DNA of 64,000 nt from UKL13-3 sp044353855 (lineage in GTDB: Bacteria; Bacteroidota; Bacteroidia; UKL13-3). The notes below the pieces were generated by a model. The model made no database searches and was not told where the DNA came from. It saw only the letters and a program-made list of their open reading frames with translations. The first letter of the stretch is position 1. Each line of letters begins with the position of its first letter. Where the stretch lies: NCBI GenBank assembly GCA_044353855.1, contig JBILBF010000001.1, forward strand, positions 248,001 to 312,000, written 5' to 3'. Below, piece by piece: positions 52,182 to 59,735 of this stretch. The position numbers were made by a program, and so were the translations under genes.

Positions 52182-54176
52182 TTATTCTACAATTAGCTCA
52201 CTTACCCTGCCGTCTTCATCAATCATAATAGAATCAGTTGCAATGGTATCGGAAGTAATTTTTATAAATCCTTTTGCTGGACCGCTAATCAAAAAAGGTT
52301 GCAATTGGGAGAGTGTATCTTCTGGCAACAAAACTGTTCTTCTCAACATTAAGTTTGTTAAAAAAGTAAACTGTTTATCGGCAAATGGCTTTAAGTTTCC
52401 TTCTTTATTAAAACGCCACATAAACCCTTTGGGCCGAGGAATAATAGTTGCCAAAAACAAACATTCTTTAAGTGTTAACTGGCTCGGTTGTTTTTGAAAA
52501 TAAAACTGTGAAGCTTCACCAATACCATACACATTTGGTCCCCATTCAATAATATTAAAATACACTTCCAACATTCGTTGTTTGCTGCTTATACGGTTGT
52601 TTTCTAAAATATAGACCAATAGAATTTCTTCAAGTTTACGTGAGATTGTTTTTTCGCGGGTTAAAAAAACATTTTTAACCAACTGCATACTGATCGTACT
52701 GGCACCACGTGCAAACTTTCGTTTGCGAATGTTCTTAATTATAGACTGTCGGAAAGCTTCATCAATAAACCCGCGGTGGTAAAAAAATGATGGGTCTTCG
52801 GTGGTAAGCACACACTTTTGCAAATAAGGCGAAATTTGATCTAAGGTTGAATAATTAGGATTGGCTGCACTCACTAAAACGGAGCGTTGTTTTCGACCAT
52901 TATCAACAGGAGTATATACAAAATCAGTATTCAATTTGCTCAAATTTGCTTCACCATACTTTACAATATGCAAATTATTTTTTTGCAAAGTGCTTTCAAA
53001 AATTAATGCTTGCGGTTTGTTTTCATTGTACACAAAATCCAATCGGTAATTAAAACTACCTATGGTTTCCATTCCTTTAAAATGTGAAAACAAACCTTCC
53101 GGTAATGATGAAATAAAATGCTGTGCTTGCATATTGGGAATGGTAATATGTAGTTCATAAATGGTATCTGCAGCATTGCTAAAACCTATAAATGGAGTAA
53201 ACAACACCTTGTTAAATTGCACCTTAGAGCTACTATCCAAACACATAAAATTGGCCCCTGCCAAAAACGAATAATCAAAACGAGCTTGCTCAATTACCAC
53301 ATCTTTTTTAGCAATTTTGGGATGGTTTACCATAAAATTTCGAATAGAGGCAAAGCCTTTTATATTAAGCTCATCGCCATTCATTTTAACCGATTCTAAA
53401 TTTAACCGAATAGAATCAAAGCCACATTGCAAATTGAATCGGTCATTTACATAGGGAATTAAAATTTTGCCAGTATCTAAATTGTAAAATGCTACATCTG
53501 CTTTTTTGCCTCGAGGGTCTGCTGAGCCTGTTAAATTCCATCGTTGGTTGCGTTCCGTCGTTCGCACTTCTATGGTTGATTGTAGTGCTTCATCTGCAAG
53601 CAAAAGGGTTTCTAAGTGCATATTTACTTTATAGCCCATATCATCCATACGCAAGGACAGGTTTTCTAAATGCATATGTGTTGGAACCAAATTAAGCACT
53701 TTGGAAATAAGCTGATAAACTACTTTTGCATAATTGGTTTTGGAAACATTTTTTTCTACTATAATCGTTGTTGATGCAGTATCTTTTGTAGCTAAAAAAA
53801 CATCAAAATTTCTTCCCTCTTCATTTTTTACAAGTTGTACAAATCCATTTTTTACTTGCAGCTGCTGCAACCTAAAATCAGCTATTAAAGCATACCAAAA
53901 ATTAATGCTAGCTTCAATTGTTCCAACTTGTAATAGGGTGTCGGCATTATTGGGAACAAGGGATACGTTGATCATCTTTACCCCTGCCAAACCTACAAAA
54001 GTAATTTCTTCAACACTAAACGTACTATTATATTCTGTTCGTATTTTTACTTTAATTTTATCAATAGCTTTATACAAAAGCATATTACGAAACGCAAAAA
54101 AAGCAACAACCAATAACACAAAAAAAACAGCGATAACTTTACTTGCAGTTATCCCTGTTTTTTTCCAATTTTTCAT
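52182..54176 (-). CDS. Peptidoglycan glycosyltransferase (GT51) with long AsmA-like N-terminal region, no transpeptidase
   Basis: 664 residues. A single N-terminal membrane helix (about 13-32) is followed by about 400 residues of beta-rich sequence resembling AsmA/DUF748-type lipid-transfer proteins (inference). The GT51 domain lies at about 445-610 with the hallmark motifs. LTTEDPSFFYHRGF (about residue 461) contains the catalytic Glu and the following His, and RGASTISMQLVKNVFL, RKLEEILLVYILE and YFNIIEWGPNVYGIGEA follow. It should polymerise lipid II glycan strands in the periplasm. No penicillin-binding transpeptidase domain follows, so it resembles monofunctional transglycosylases but with an unusual large N-terminal region. 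It is transcribed toward the window's left, about 120 bases after frr. Confidence 0.85.
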   Translation of the reverse strand: MKNWKKTGITASKVIAVFFVLLVVAFFAFRNMLLYKAIDKIKVKIRTEYNSTFSVEEITFVGLAGVKMINVSLVPNNADTLLQVGTIEASINFWYALIADFRLQQLQVKNGFVQLVKNEEGRNFDVFLATKDTASTTIIVEKNVSKTNYAKVVYQLISKVLNLVPTHMHLENLSLRMDDMGYKVNMHLETLLLADEALQSTIEVRTTERNQRWNLTGSADPRGKKADVAFYNLDTGKILIPYVNDRFNLQCGFDSIRLNLESVKMNGDELNIKGFASIRNFMVNHPKIAKKDVVIEQARFDYSFLAGANFMCLDSSSKVQFNKVLFTPFIGFSNAADTIYELHITIPNMQAQHFISSLPEGLFSHFKGMETIGSFNYRLDFVYNENKPQALIFESTLQKNNLHIVKYGEANLSKLNTDFVYTPVDNGRKQRSVLVSAANPNYSTLDQISPYLQKCVLTTEDPSFFYHRGFIDEAFRQSIIKNIRKRKFARGASTISMQLVKNVFLTREKTISRKLEEILLVYILENNRISSKQRMLEVYFNIIEWGPNVYGIGEASQFYFQKQPSQLTLKECLFLATIIPRPKGFMWRFNKEGNLKPFADKQFTFLTNLMLRRTVLLPEDTLSQLQPFLISGPAKGFIKITSDTIATDSIMIDEDGRVSELIVE

Positions 54177-54298
54177 TTTGTAAATATATCTTATTTATTA
54201 ATTGTCAAACTAAAAGGTGTTTAAGGTAAATAGTCGATAGTACATAGTAAAACCAACATACATTCAACCTAAGTATTATCGACTATGGTCGTCTTAAA

Positions 54299-54865
54299 TT
54301 ATACGTGCATTATTTCAGCTTCTTTGATAGCTGTAAGTTCATCTATTTTTTTAATATACCCATCTGTGTTTTTTTGCACTTGGGTTTCGGCTGATTTAGC
54401 TTCGTCTTCAGGTAAGCCATTTTTTTGCAACTGCTTAATTGACTCATTCACCTCTTTGCGAATATTTCGTACTGCGACCTTTGCAGTTTCTGATTCCCCT
54501 TTCACTTTTTTTACAATTTCTTTTCTACGTTCTTCGGTAAGCATCGGTAATATAATGCGAATCATAGATCCATCATTACTAGGTGTAAATCCTAAATTAG
54601 CAATTACAATTCCTTTTTCAATTGCTTGGAGCAATGATTTTTCCCAAGGCTGAACTGTAAGTGAGCGTGCATCGGGTGTGGAAATATTTCCAACTTGGCT
54701 TAAAGGAACCATGTCTCCATAATACTCCACCTTTACTGCATCCAACATGCTTGGGTGAGATTTACCTGCACGTATTTTGGTAAACTCATTTGCTGCATGG
54801 TCAATTGCTTTGTCCATTGCTGCTTTCATATCATCAAAAACTGTTTTTAGTCTTGGGTCGCTCAT
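54299..54865 (-). CDS. frr: Ribosome recycling factor
   Basis: 188 residues, normal length. The two domains show the standard motifs: FTKIRAGKSHPSMLDAVKVEYYG, PLSQVGNISTPDARSLTVQPW, IEKGIVIANLGFTPSNDGSMIRIILPMLTEERRKE and RNIRKEVNESIKQLQKNGLPEDE. It splits post-termination ribosomes together with EF-G. It is downstream of pyrH in the same direction, the conserved bacterial order, but separated by 192 bases that contain a 23-base tandem repeat. Confidence 0.97.
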   Translation of the reverse strand: MSDPRLKTVFDDMKAAMDKAIDHAANEFTKIRAGKSHPSMLDAVKVEYYGDMVPLSQVGNISTPDARSLTVQPWEKSLLQAIEKGIVIANLGFTPSNDGSMIRIILPMLTEERRKEIVKKVKGESETAKVAVRNIRKEVNESIKQLQKNGLPEDEAKSAETQVQKNTDGYIKKIDELTAIKEAEIMHV

Positions 54866-54937
54866 ATTCTGTTCTGTTTATAAAGTTCTCGAAAATACTC
54901 TTTTTTGGTTTATTAAGTAATGAGGTTTCTTAAGTTG

Positions 54938-54996
54938 GTTGGTTGAGTTAGTTTGGTAAGGTTGGTTGAGTTAGTTTGGTAAGGTTGGTTGAGTTG
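54938..54996. repeat. 23-base tandem repeat, about 2.6 copies, between pyrH and frr
   Basis: Units at 54938-54960 and 54961-54983 are identical and a third is partial (from 54984). The unit is built of GGTTGGTTGAG and TTAGTTTGGTAAG blocks. It lies in the untranslated stretch between the pyrH stop and the frr start. Confidence 0.88.
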
Positions 54997-55057
54997 GTTA
55001 AAGGGAAATTCAGGTTAACAACCCAAATTTCGTATGCAAGCCAACCAACTATATTAC

Positions 55058-55765
55058 TTAACTCACCAATGTACCCACTGCATCGCCTTTACATACTCGT
55101 AAAAAGTTGCCTTCTTTGTTCATATCAAATACAACAATAGGTAAATGGTTTTCTTGGCAAAGTGTAATGGCAGTTAAGTCCATAACATTTAATCCTTTTT
55201 CGTATACTTCGGTAAACGAAATATTTTCATATCGGGTAGCTGTTTTATCTTTTTCGGGGTCGGCAGTGTAAATACCATCCACACGTGTTCCTTTTAATAC
55301 TAGGTCAGCTTGTATTTCAACCGCTCTTAATGATGCAGCAGAATCGGTAGTAAAATATGGATTTCCTGTTCCTGCACCAAAAATTACCACACGCCCTTTT
55401 TCCAAGTGCCGCATAGCTCTTCTGCGAATAAATGGCTCGCAAATTTGTTCCATTTTTATCGCTGAAAGCAACCGTGTTTTAATGCCCACACGCTCCAATG
55501 CACCTTGCAATGCCATACTATTAATGACCGTAGCCAACATGCCCATATAATCACCTTGAGCTCTATCAACGATACCCCCTGCAACACCTTGCACACCTCT
55601 AAAAATGTTTCCACCTCCAATTACAATAGCTACTTCTACTCCGGTATCGGTTACGGTTTTAATATCTTTGGCATATTGATCTAAAATTTTAGCATCAATA
55701 CCATATTGTTGGTCGCCCATCAGCGATTCTCCGCTAAGCTTAAGCAGTACGCGTTTGTATTTCAT
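55058..55765 (-). CDS. pyrH: UMP kinase
   Basis: 235 residues from ATG 55765 (MKYKRVLLKLSGESLMGDQQ), the family N-terminus; the longer frame to 55864 is not supported. The amino-acid kinase fold motifs are present: VAIVIGGGNIFRG, MGMLATVINSMALQGALE, RRAMRHLEKGRVVIFGAGTGNPYFTTDSAA, VLKGTRVDGIYTADP and MDLTAITLC. It phosphorylates UMP with ATP in pyrimidine nucleotide synthesis and is usually regulated by UTP and GTP. It precedes frr as in most bacteria. Confidence 0.97.
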   Translation of the reverse strand: MKYKRVLLKLSGESLMGDQQYGIDAKILDQYAKDIKTVTDTGVEVAIVIGGGNIFRGVQGVAGGIVDRAQGDYMGMLATVINSMALQGALERVGIKTRLLSAIKMEQICEPFIRRRAMRHLEKGRVVIFGAGTGNPYFTTDSAASLRAVEIQADLVLKGTRVDGIYTADPEKDKTATRYENISFTEVYEKGLNVMDLTAITLCQENHLPIVVFDMNKEGNFLRVCKGDAVGTLVS

Positions 55766-55927
55766 GAAATGGAAAGGATTAAAATCAACGCAAATTAGGG
55801 GATTTTGAATGGAAAAAAAACTTACGCCTTTAGGAAAATTGTATTCGCTGTTATTTAAGTGCATTTTTTAACCCAAGCTGCTTTTTTTAGTACCTAAATA
55901 GCCAATCAAAAAAGGTATTCATTGTTT

Positions 55928-56689
55928 TTACTTTTCAAAACAAAATTCAGCAAACAGTTTTAACCCATCACTTACTTTTTGTGGTTGTTCAAACATACCC
56001 ATATGTGCTGAATGTTCGAGGTATACAACTTGTGAAATTTTAGCGCTAGCTGCTTGTAATAACATATCTTTTTCGGGTATCAATGCATCCAATTTACCAA
56101 TAAAAAAAGCAACTGGTAAGTTTGTTTCACTCATAAACACTATGCTATCGTCTCGGTTTTTCATCGCTGTTAACCCTGCAATAATAGCCTCAGGCGTAAT
56201 GGTATTGTTTGCTACTTGCCTTGTTTCAATAATTTCTTTAGCTGTACCTGACGAAAACAATGGCGGAATAAAATTGCGTACAAAAATTGCTGCTCCTTTT
56301 TCGTTTACTACTGTAATGGCTTGGTCGCGTTTGGCTTTGCGTTCATCATTATCGGCATTGGCTGTTGAGTGCATAAATCCAAAACCTTTAAGAAGGGTTG
56401 GATATTTTTTAGCAAAAGCTACTGTTGCATAACCTCCCATGCTATGACCAATCATTATACACGATGAAACCTTAGCTGCATCCAATACGTTTTTAATTTC
56501 ATCAGCAAGCGTATCCATCGTAAATGAAGGAAGAACTGCTGATTTTCCGTGGCCAGGCAAATCAATGGTAAGGACGTCAAAATAGGGCTTTAACAAAAAC
56601 ACCTGCTCGTTAAAGCAGGTGCTGTTTTCACAAAATCCGTGAATCAATACTATTGTTCGTCCTACGCCATTTCTGGTATAGTGCAACAT
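55928..56689 (-). CDS. Alpha/beta hydrolase
   Basis: 253 residues. The oxyanion-hole motif HGFCENS lies near residue 18. The nucleophile elbow is GHSMGG (about residue 83), and the conserved DLPGHGKS of the esterase/peroxidase-like subfamily is seen. A late Asp (KLDALIPEKD) and a His (SAHMGMFEQP) complete the triad. No signal peptide is seen, so it is cytoplasmic. Substrate unknown; the pattern is that of small-molecule esterases or haloperoxidase-like hydrolases. It starts 1 base after the stop of the PpiD-like gene, so the two are transcribed together. Confidence 0.85.
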   Translation of the reverse strand: MLHYTRNGVGRTIVLIHGFCENSTCFNEQVFLLKPYFDVLTIDLPGHGKSAVLPSFTMDTLADEIKNVLDAAKVSSCIMIGHSMGGYATVAFAKKYPTLLKGFGFMHSTANADNDERKAKRDQAITVVNEKGAAIFVRNFIPPLFSSGTAKEIIETRQVANNTITPEAIIAGLTAMKNRDDSIVFMSETNLPVAFFIGKLDALIPEKDMLLQAASAKISQVVYLEHSAHMGMFEQPQKVSDGLKLFAEFCFEK

Positions 56690-56690
56690 A

Positions 56691-58802
56691 TTAATAAAAT
56701 TTATAGCGGTTATCTTTTACGTCTTTCAATTCTTTTAATACTTCAAACGAACCATACTCCATACGTTGCGATAATTGATTTTGAATTTCTGTTTTATACG
56801 CAACATAATCAGGTGCTTGAGGCCCTTCGCTAAAGCGGATAATATTGGCAACATAAATAGCATTGTCCCCTTTAAATGGACCTACCATTTTTCCAGTTGT
56901 TTTGGTTCCAAAAATGGTTCCTACAAAAGTATTATCCGGGCCAATGTATGCAATGTTTGGGTTTTCAAACGCTTGCCCAACAATTGGCGTAACAGCTACT
57001 TGTAATTTAGTTGCTATATCTTGAATGCTAGCTGAACCCGTCATAGCCGTTTTTACTTTTTCGAGCAGTAATTCTGCTTTTTTATCTTTACGATAATCAA
57101 CGATTACTCTTTCTTTTACATCTTCAAAATTTGCTTTATCTTTTTCTTTTATCTGGCTTAGTGTAGCTACAATATATTTATCACCAACATTAAATACTTC
57201 TGAAACATCACCTACTTTGGCATTGTATGCCCAACGTACAACTTCTCTTGCATCAGGTAATCCAGCCAATGATTTATCGTTTTCTCTTAAATTATCTGCT
57301 ACGCCTTTTGATAAACCTTTTTCGGTTACAGCAGTTTCAAATTCTTGTGGCCCACCTTGAGCTTGAGCTGCAAACTGGCTTGCATCATTATATGATTTAT
57401 TGGTTGTTGCTTCACTTGGTTCAATACCTCTTTCCAATACACCTGCAGCAACTGTTTTTTTCGTTTTATCTTCGGTAATTTTTACAATATGAACACCAAA
57501 TTGCGTTTTAACAATGGCCATATCTCCTTTGTTTCCGTTTTTAACATAAGTGTTAAATTCCTTTACCATTTGGCCTTCTGCAAACCAGCCTAAATCTCCA
57601 CCACGGCTTGATGTTCCATCTGTTCCGTATTGTGCTGCTTTTTCGCCAAAGTCTGCTCCATTTCTAATTTCAGCCATTACTCCTTGTGCTTTTTTAAGTG
57701 TTCCAGGCGTATCGTTGTTTTCGGTTTTAAATAAGATATGACTTGCACGCATTTGATATAAACTATCATTTTTAATGCCTGCTATTTTATAAATTTTGTA
57801 TTTCCCATTGGCATAAATTGGCCCAATTACACTACCTACTGGTTCGTTAAACAAACGAGCTTGAACTTCTTCAGGATAAAATGAGCGAGGATGTGCAAGG
57901 GTATCAAACTTGGTATCACTATTTACATCCACATATAATGTGTCGTTGGCAGCTGTTGCAAATTGAGTTGTTTGATCATTTACCCATTTTAAAATAGAAG
58001 CTGTATCATCACTTGTTGGAACAACATTAAATGTTACAAATTCTACTTTACGGCCATTGGCTTTTTCGGTGTATTTTTTATAGTTTTGATTAAGGTATGA
58101 TTTAAGATCTCCATCTTCAGTTGCAATGGAAGAATCTGGCATGCTAAAATAATTTAACGCAACAATATCCATATCAGTTGTATGGTTACGGTTATTGTAT
58201 ACTGCTTTTGCTTCAAGACTTGTTGCATATACTCCTTTTTTGAAGAGCGTATTGTATTTTTTTGATTCCGTTTCTTTTACTAATCCTGTTTCAAACTCCA
58301 ACCATTGGTTTTTAGCTTGTTCATCTGTACTTTCAGTCATGTTTTTCAAAAAACGAACCACAAGATTGCGGTCATATTGCCCTGTTTGAGGGTTTTGAAA
58401 AATAGGTGCTGATTTTATTTGTGGATGTGGTTCTGCACCTTGCACCAATTCAAATAATTCATCATTAGAAACCGAAATACCCAATTCATCATATTGTTTA
58501 ACCATTAGGCCATCCATAATCATTTGGTTCCACGTTTGTTCGCGCACCATATCGGTTGTGTTTTGATCCAAATTTTCTTGTTGAGAGCGAATTTTATAGT
58601 TCGCTAAATTCTTTTCAAACTCTTGTTCAAATTGTTTGATACTGATTGCTTCACCATCAATTACTCCAACGTTGGTATCGTTTCCTCCAAACAATTGGCT
58701 ATTGCTTTGCAAAGCATCAGAAATAACAAATAATGCTAATGCTCCACCAACTACTACTATGGCTAATCCTGATTTACTTCTGATCTTCTCTAATACTGAC
58801 AT
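56691..58802 (-). CDS. PpiD/SurA-type peptidyl-prolyl isomerase (envelope foldase)
   Basis: 703 residues from ATG 58802; the longer frame to 58952 crosses a strong promoter and is rejected. The N-terminal membrane anchor (IVVVGGALALFVISDAL) is followed by a SurA_N-like domain beginning VGVIDGEAISIKQFEQEFEKN. A central parvulin/rotamase domain lies at about 340-450 with YQMRASHILFKTEN, RGGDLGWFAEGQMVKEFNTYV and TQFGVHIVKITED. A second, more degenerate region follows. It assists folding of proteins leaving the inner membrane in the periplasm. It is co-transcribed with the alpha/beta hydrolase and driven by the promoter at 58825-58855. It is divergent from the RsmI-like gene. Confidence 0.9.
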   Translation of the reverse strand: MSVLEKIRSKSGLAIVVVGGALALFVISDALQSNSQLFGGNDTNVGVIDGEAISIKQFEQEFEKNLANYKIRSQQENLDQNTTDMVREQTWNQMIMDGLMVKQYDELGISVSNDELFELVQGAEPHPQIKSAPIFQNPQTGQYDRNLVVRFLKNMTESTDEQAKNQWLEFETGLVKETESKKYNTLFKKGVYATSLEAKAVYNNRNHTTDMDIVALNYFSMPDSSIATEDGDLKSYLNQNYKKYTEKANGRKVEFVTFNVVPTSDDTASILKWVNDQTTQFATAANDTLYVDVNSDTKFDTLAHPRSFYPEEVQARLFNEPVGSVIGPIYANGKYKIYKIAGIKNDSLYQMRASHILFKTENNDTPGTLKKAQGVMAEIRNGADFGEKAAQYGTDGTSSRGGDLGWFAEGQMVKEFNTYVKNGNKGDMAIVKTQFGVHIVKITEDKTKKTVAAGVLERGIEPSEATTNKSYNDASQFAAQAQGGPQEFETAVTEKGLSKGVADNLRENDKSLAGLPDAREVVRWAYNAKVGDVSEVFNVGDKYIVATLSQIKEKDKANFEDVKERVIVDYRKDKKAELLLEKVKTAMTGSASIQDIATKLQVAVTPIVGQAFENPNIAYIGPDNTFVGTIFGTKTTGKMVGPFKGDNAIYVANIIRFSEGPQAPDYVAYKTEIQNQLSQRMEYGSFEVLKELKDVKDNRYKFY

Positions 58803-58824
58803 GTATACCTTTTTTGTAAGGAGG

Positions 58825-58855
58825 CAAAAATAAGCGGGTTGCGTATATAAGTCAA
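58825..58855 (-). promoter_or_regulatory. Promoter of the PpiD-like operon
   Basis: On the minus strand: TTG (58855-58853), a 20-base spacer and TATTTTTG (58832-58825), an exact consensus match. It lies 22 bases upstream of the ATG at 58802 and inside the longest open frame, which fixes the start. Confidence 0.68.
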
Positions 58856-58906
58856 TAGCATTACATTTAATAAAAGCCCTTGTTATCAGCTGCTTACCAA
58901 AACACC

Positions 58907-58939
58907 TTGTTTTTAGCCTTTGATTTTTGCTTACTTTTG
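58907..58939 (+). promoter_or_regulatory. Promoter of the RsmI-like methyltransferase gene
   Basis: TTG at 58907-58909, a 22-base spacer and TACTTTTG at 58932-58939, an exact -7 match. It sits on top of the TTG that begins the longest open frame, so the real start must be ATG 58945, leaving almost no leader. Confidence 0.58.
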
Positions 58940-58944
58940 GTGCT

Positions 58945-59652
58945 ATGCACACCTACGGAAAACTGTATTTAATACCTAATTTTTTAACGGACGACAATCC
59001 AGATTCTTTTATAGCTCAATATGTAAGAGAACATATTCATCACCTCAAACACTTTATTGTAGAGACAGAAAAAGATGCCCGCGCACTTATTAAACGATTG
59101 CACATTGCTACACCTCAAAATGAGTTAAACCTTTTTTTATGGAATGAACATAGCGATAAAAGGGACCTTGGAAATTTGCTAACAGCTTTTGAAAACAAGA
59201 TGGATGTAGGTATTATAACGGATGCTGGACTTCCGTGTATAGCAGACCCAGGAAGCGATCTAGTTGCATTGGCGCATCAAAAAAACATTTCAGTAATACC
59301 TCTACCTGGTGCGTCTAGTATATTAATGGCATTAATGGCAAGCGGAATGAGTGGACAAAGTTTTGCTTTTCATGGCTATTTACCTATTGATAGAGTTGCT
59401 AGGGTAAAAAAAATAAAAGAGTTGGAGGCAGATGCCCGTAAAAAAAATCAGTCTCAATTATTTATGGAAGCACCCTACCGAAACAACCATTTGTTTGAAG
59501 ATTTATTATTGCATACGGATGCCCAAACTAAAATTTGTGTGGCCATGAATATTAGTGCTGCCAATCAGTTTATCAAAACCCAAACACGCAAACAATGGCA
59601 GCAAGAAAAAATAGATCTACACAAAAAACCCGTGATCTTTATTTTGGGGTAA
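58945..59652 (+). CDS. SAM-dependent tetrapyrrole-methylase-fold protein, short RsmI-like
   Basis: 235 residues from ATG 58945. It belongs to the tetrapyrrole methylase fold that includes RsmI, the 16S rRNA ribose methyltransferase for C1402. Landmarks: MHTYGKLYLIPNFLTDD at the N-terminus, IITDAGLPCIADPGSDLV in place of RsmI's VSDAGTPLISDPG, PLPGASSILMALMASGMSGQ and FMEAPYRNNHLFEDLL. The protein is shorter than typical RsmI (about 280 residues) and lacks its C-terminal part. A Bacteroidota paralogue of unknown target is therefore as likely as RsmI itself. It is convergent with cphA. Confidence 0.8.
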   Translation: MHTYGKLYLIPNFLTDDNPDSFIAQYVREHIHHLKHFIVETEKDARALIKRLHIATPQNELNLFLWNEHSDKRDLGNLLTAFENKMDVGIITDAGLPCIADPGSDLVALAHQKNISVIPLPGASSILMALMASGMSGQSFAFHGYLPIDRVARVKKIKELEADARKKNQSQLFMEAPYRNNHLFEDLLLHTDAQTKICVAMNISAANQFIKTQTRKQWQQEKIDLHKKPVIFILG

Positions 59653-59735
59653 GTGCTTGTTTTTAAAATTGTACCTGACCCTTTTGCTTTTCAGAGCAAA
59701 ATCGTTCGATAACTTTCAACCAATTGCATCGTTCC

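Noticed and set aside
59682..59701. Hairpin between the RsmI-like gene and cphA as a terminator
   Set aside because: The 7-base stem has no T run on either strand, so it was not listed.
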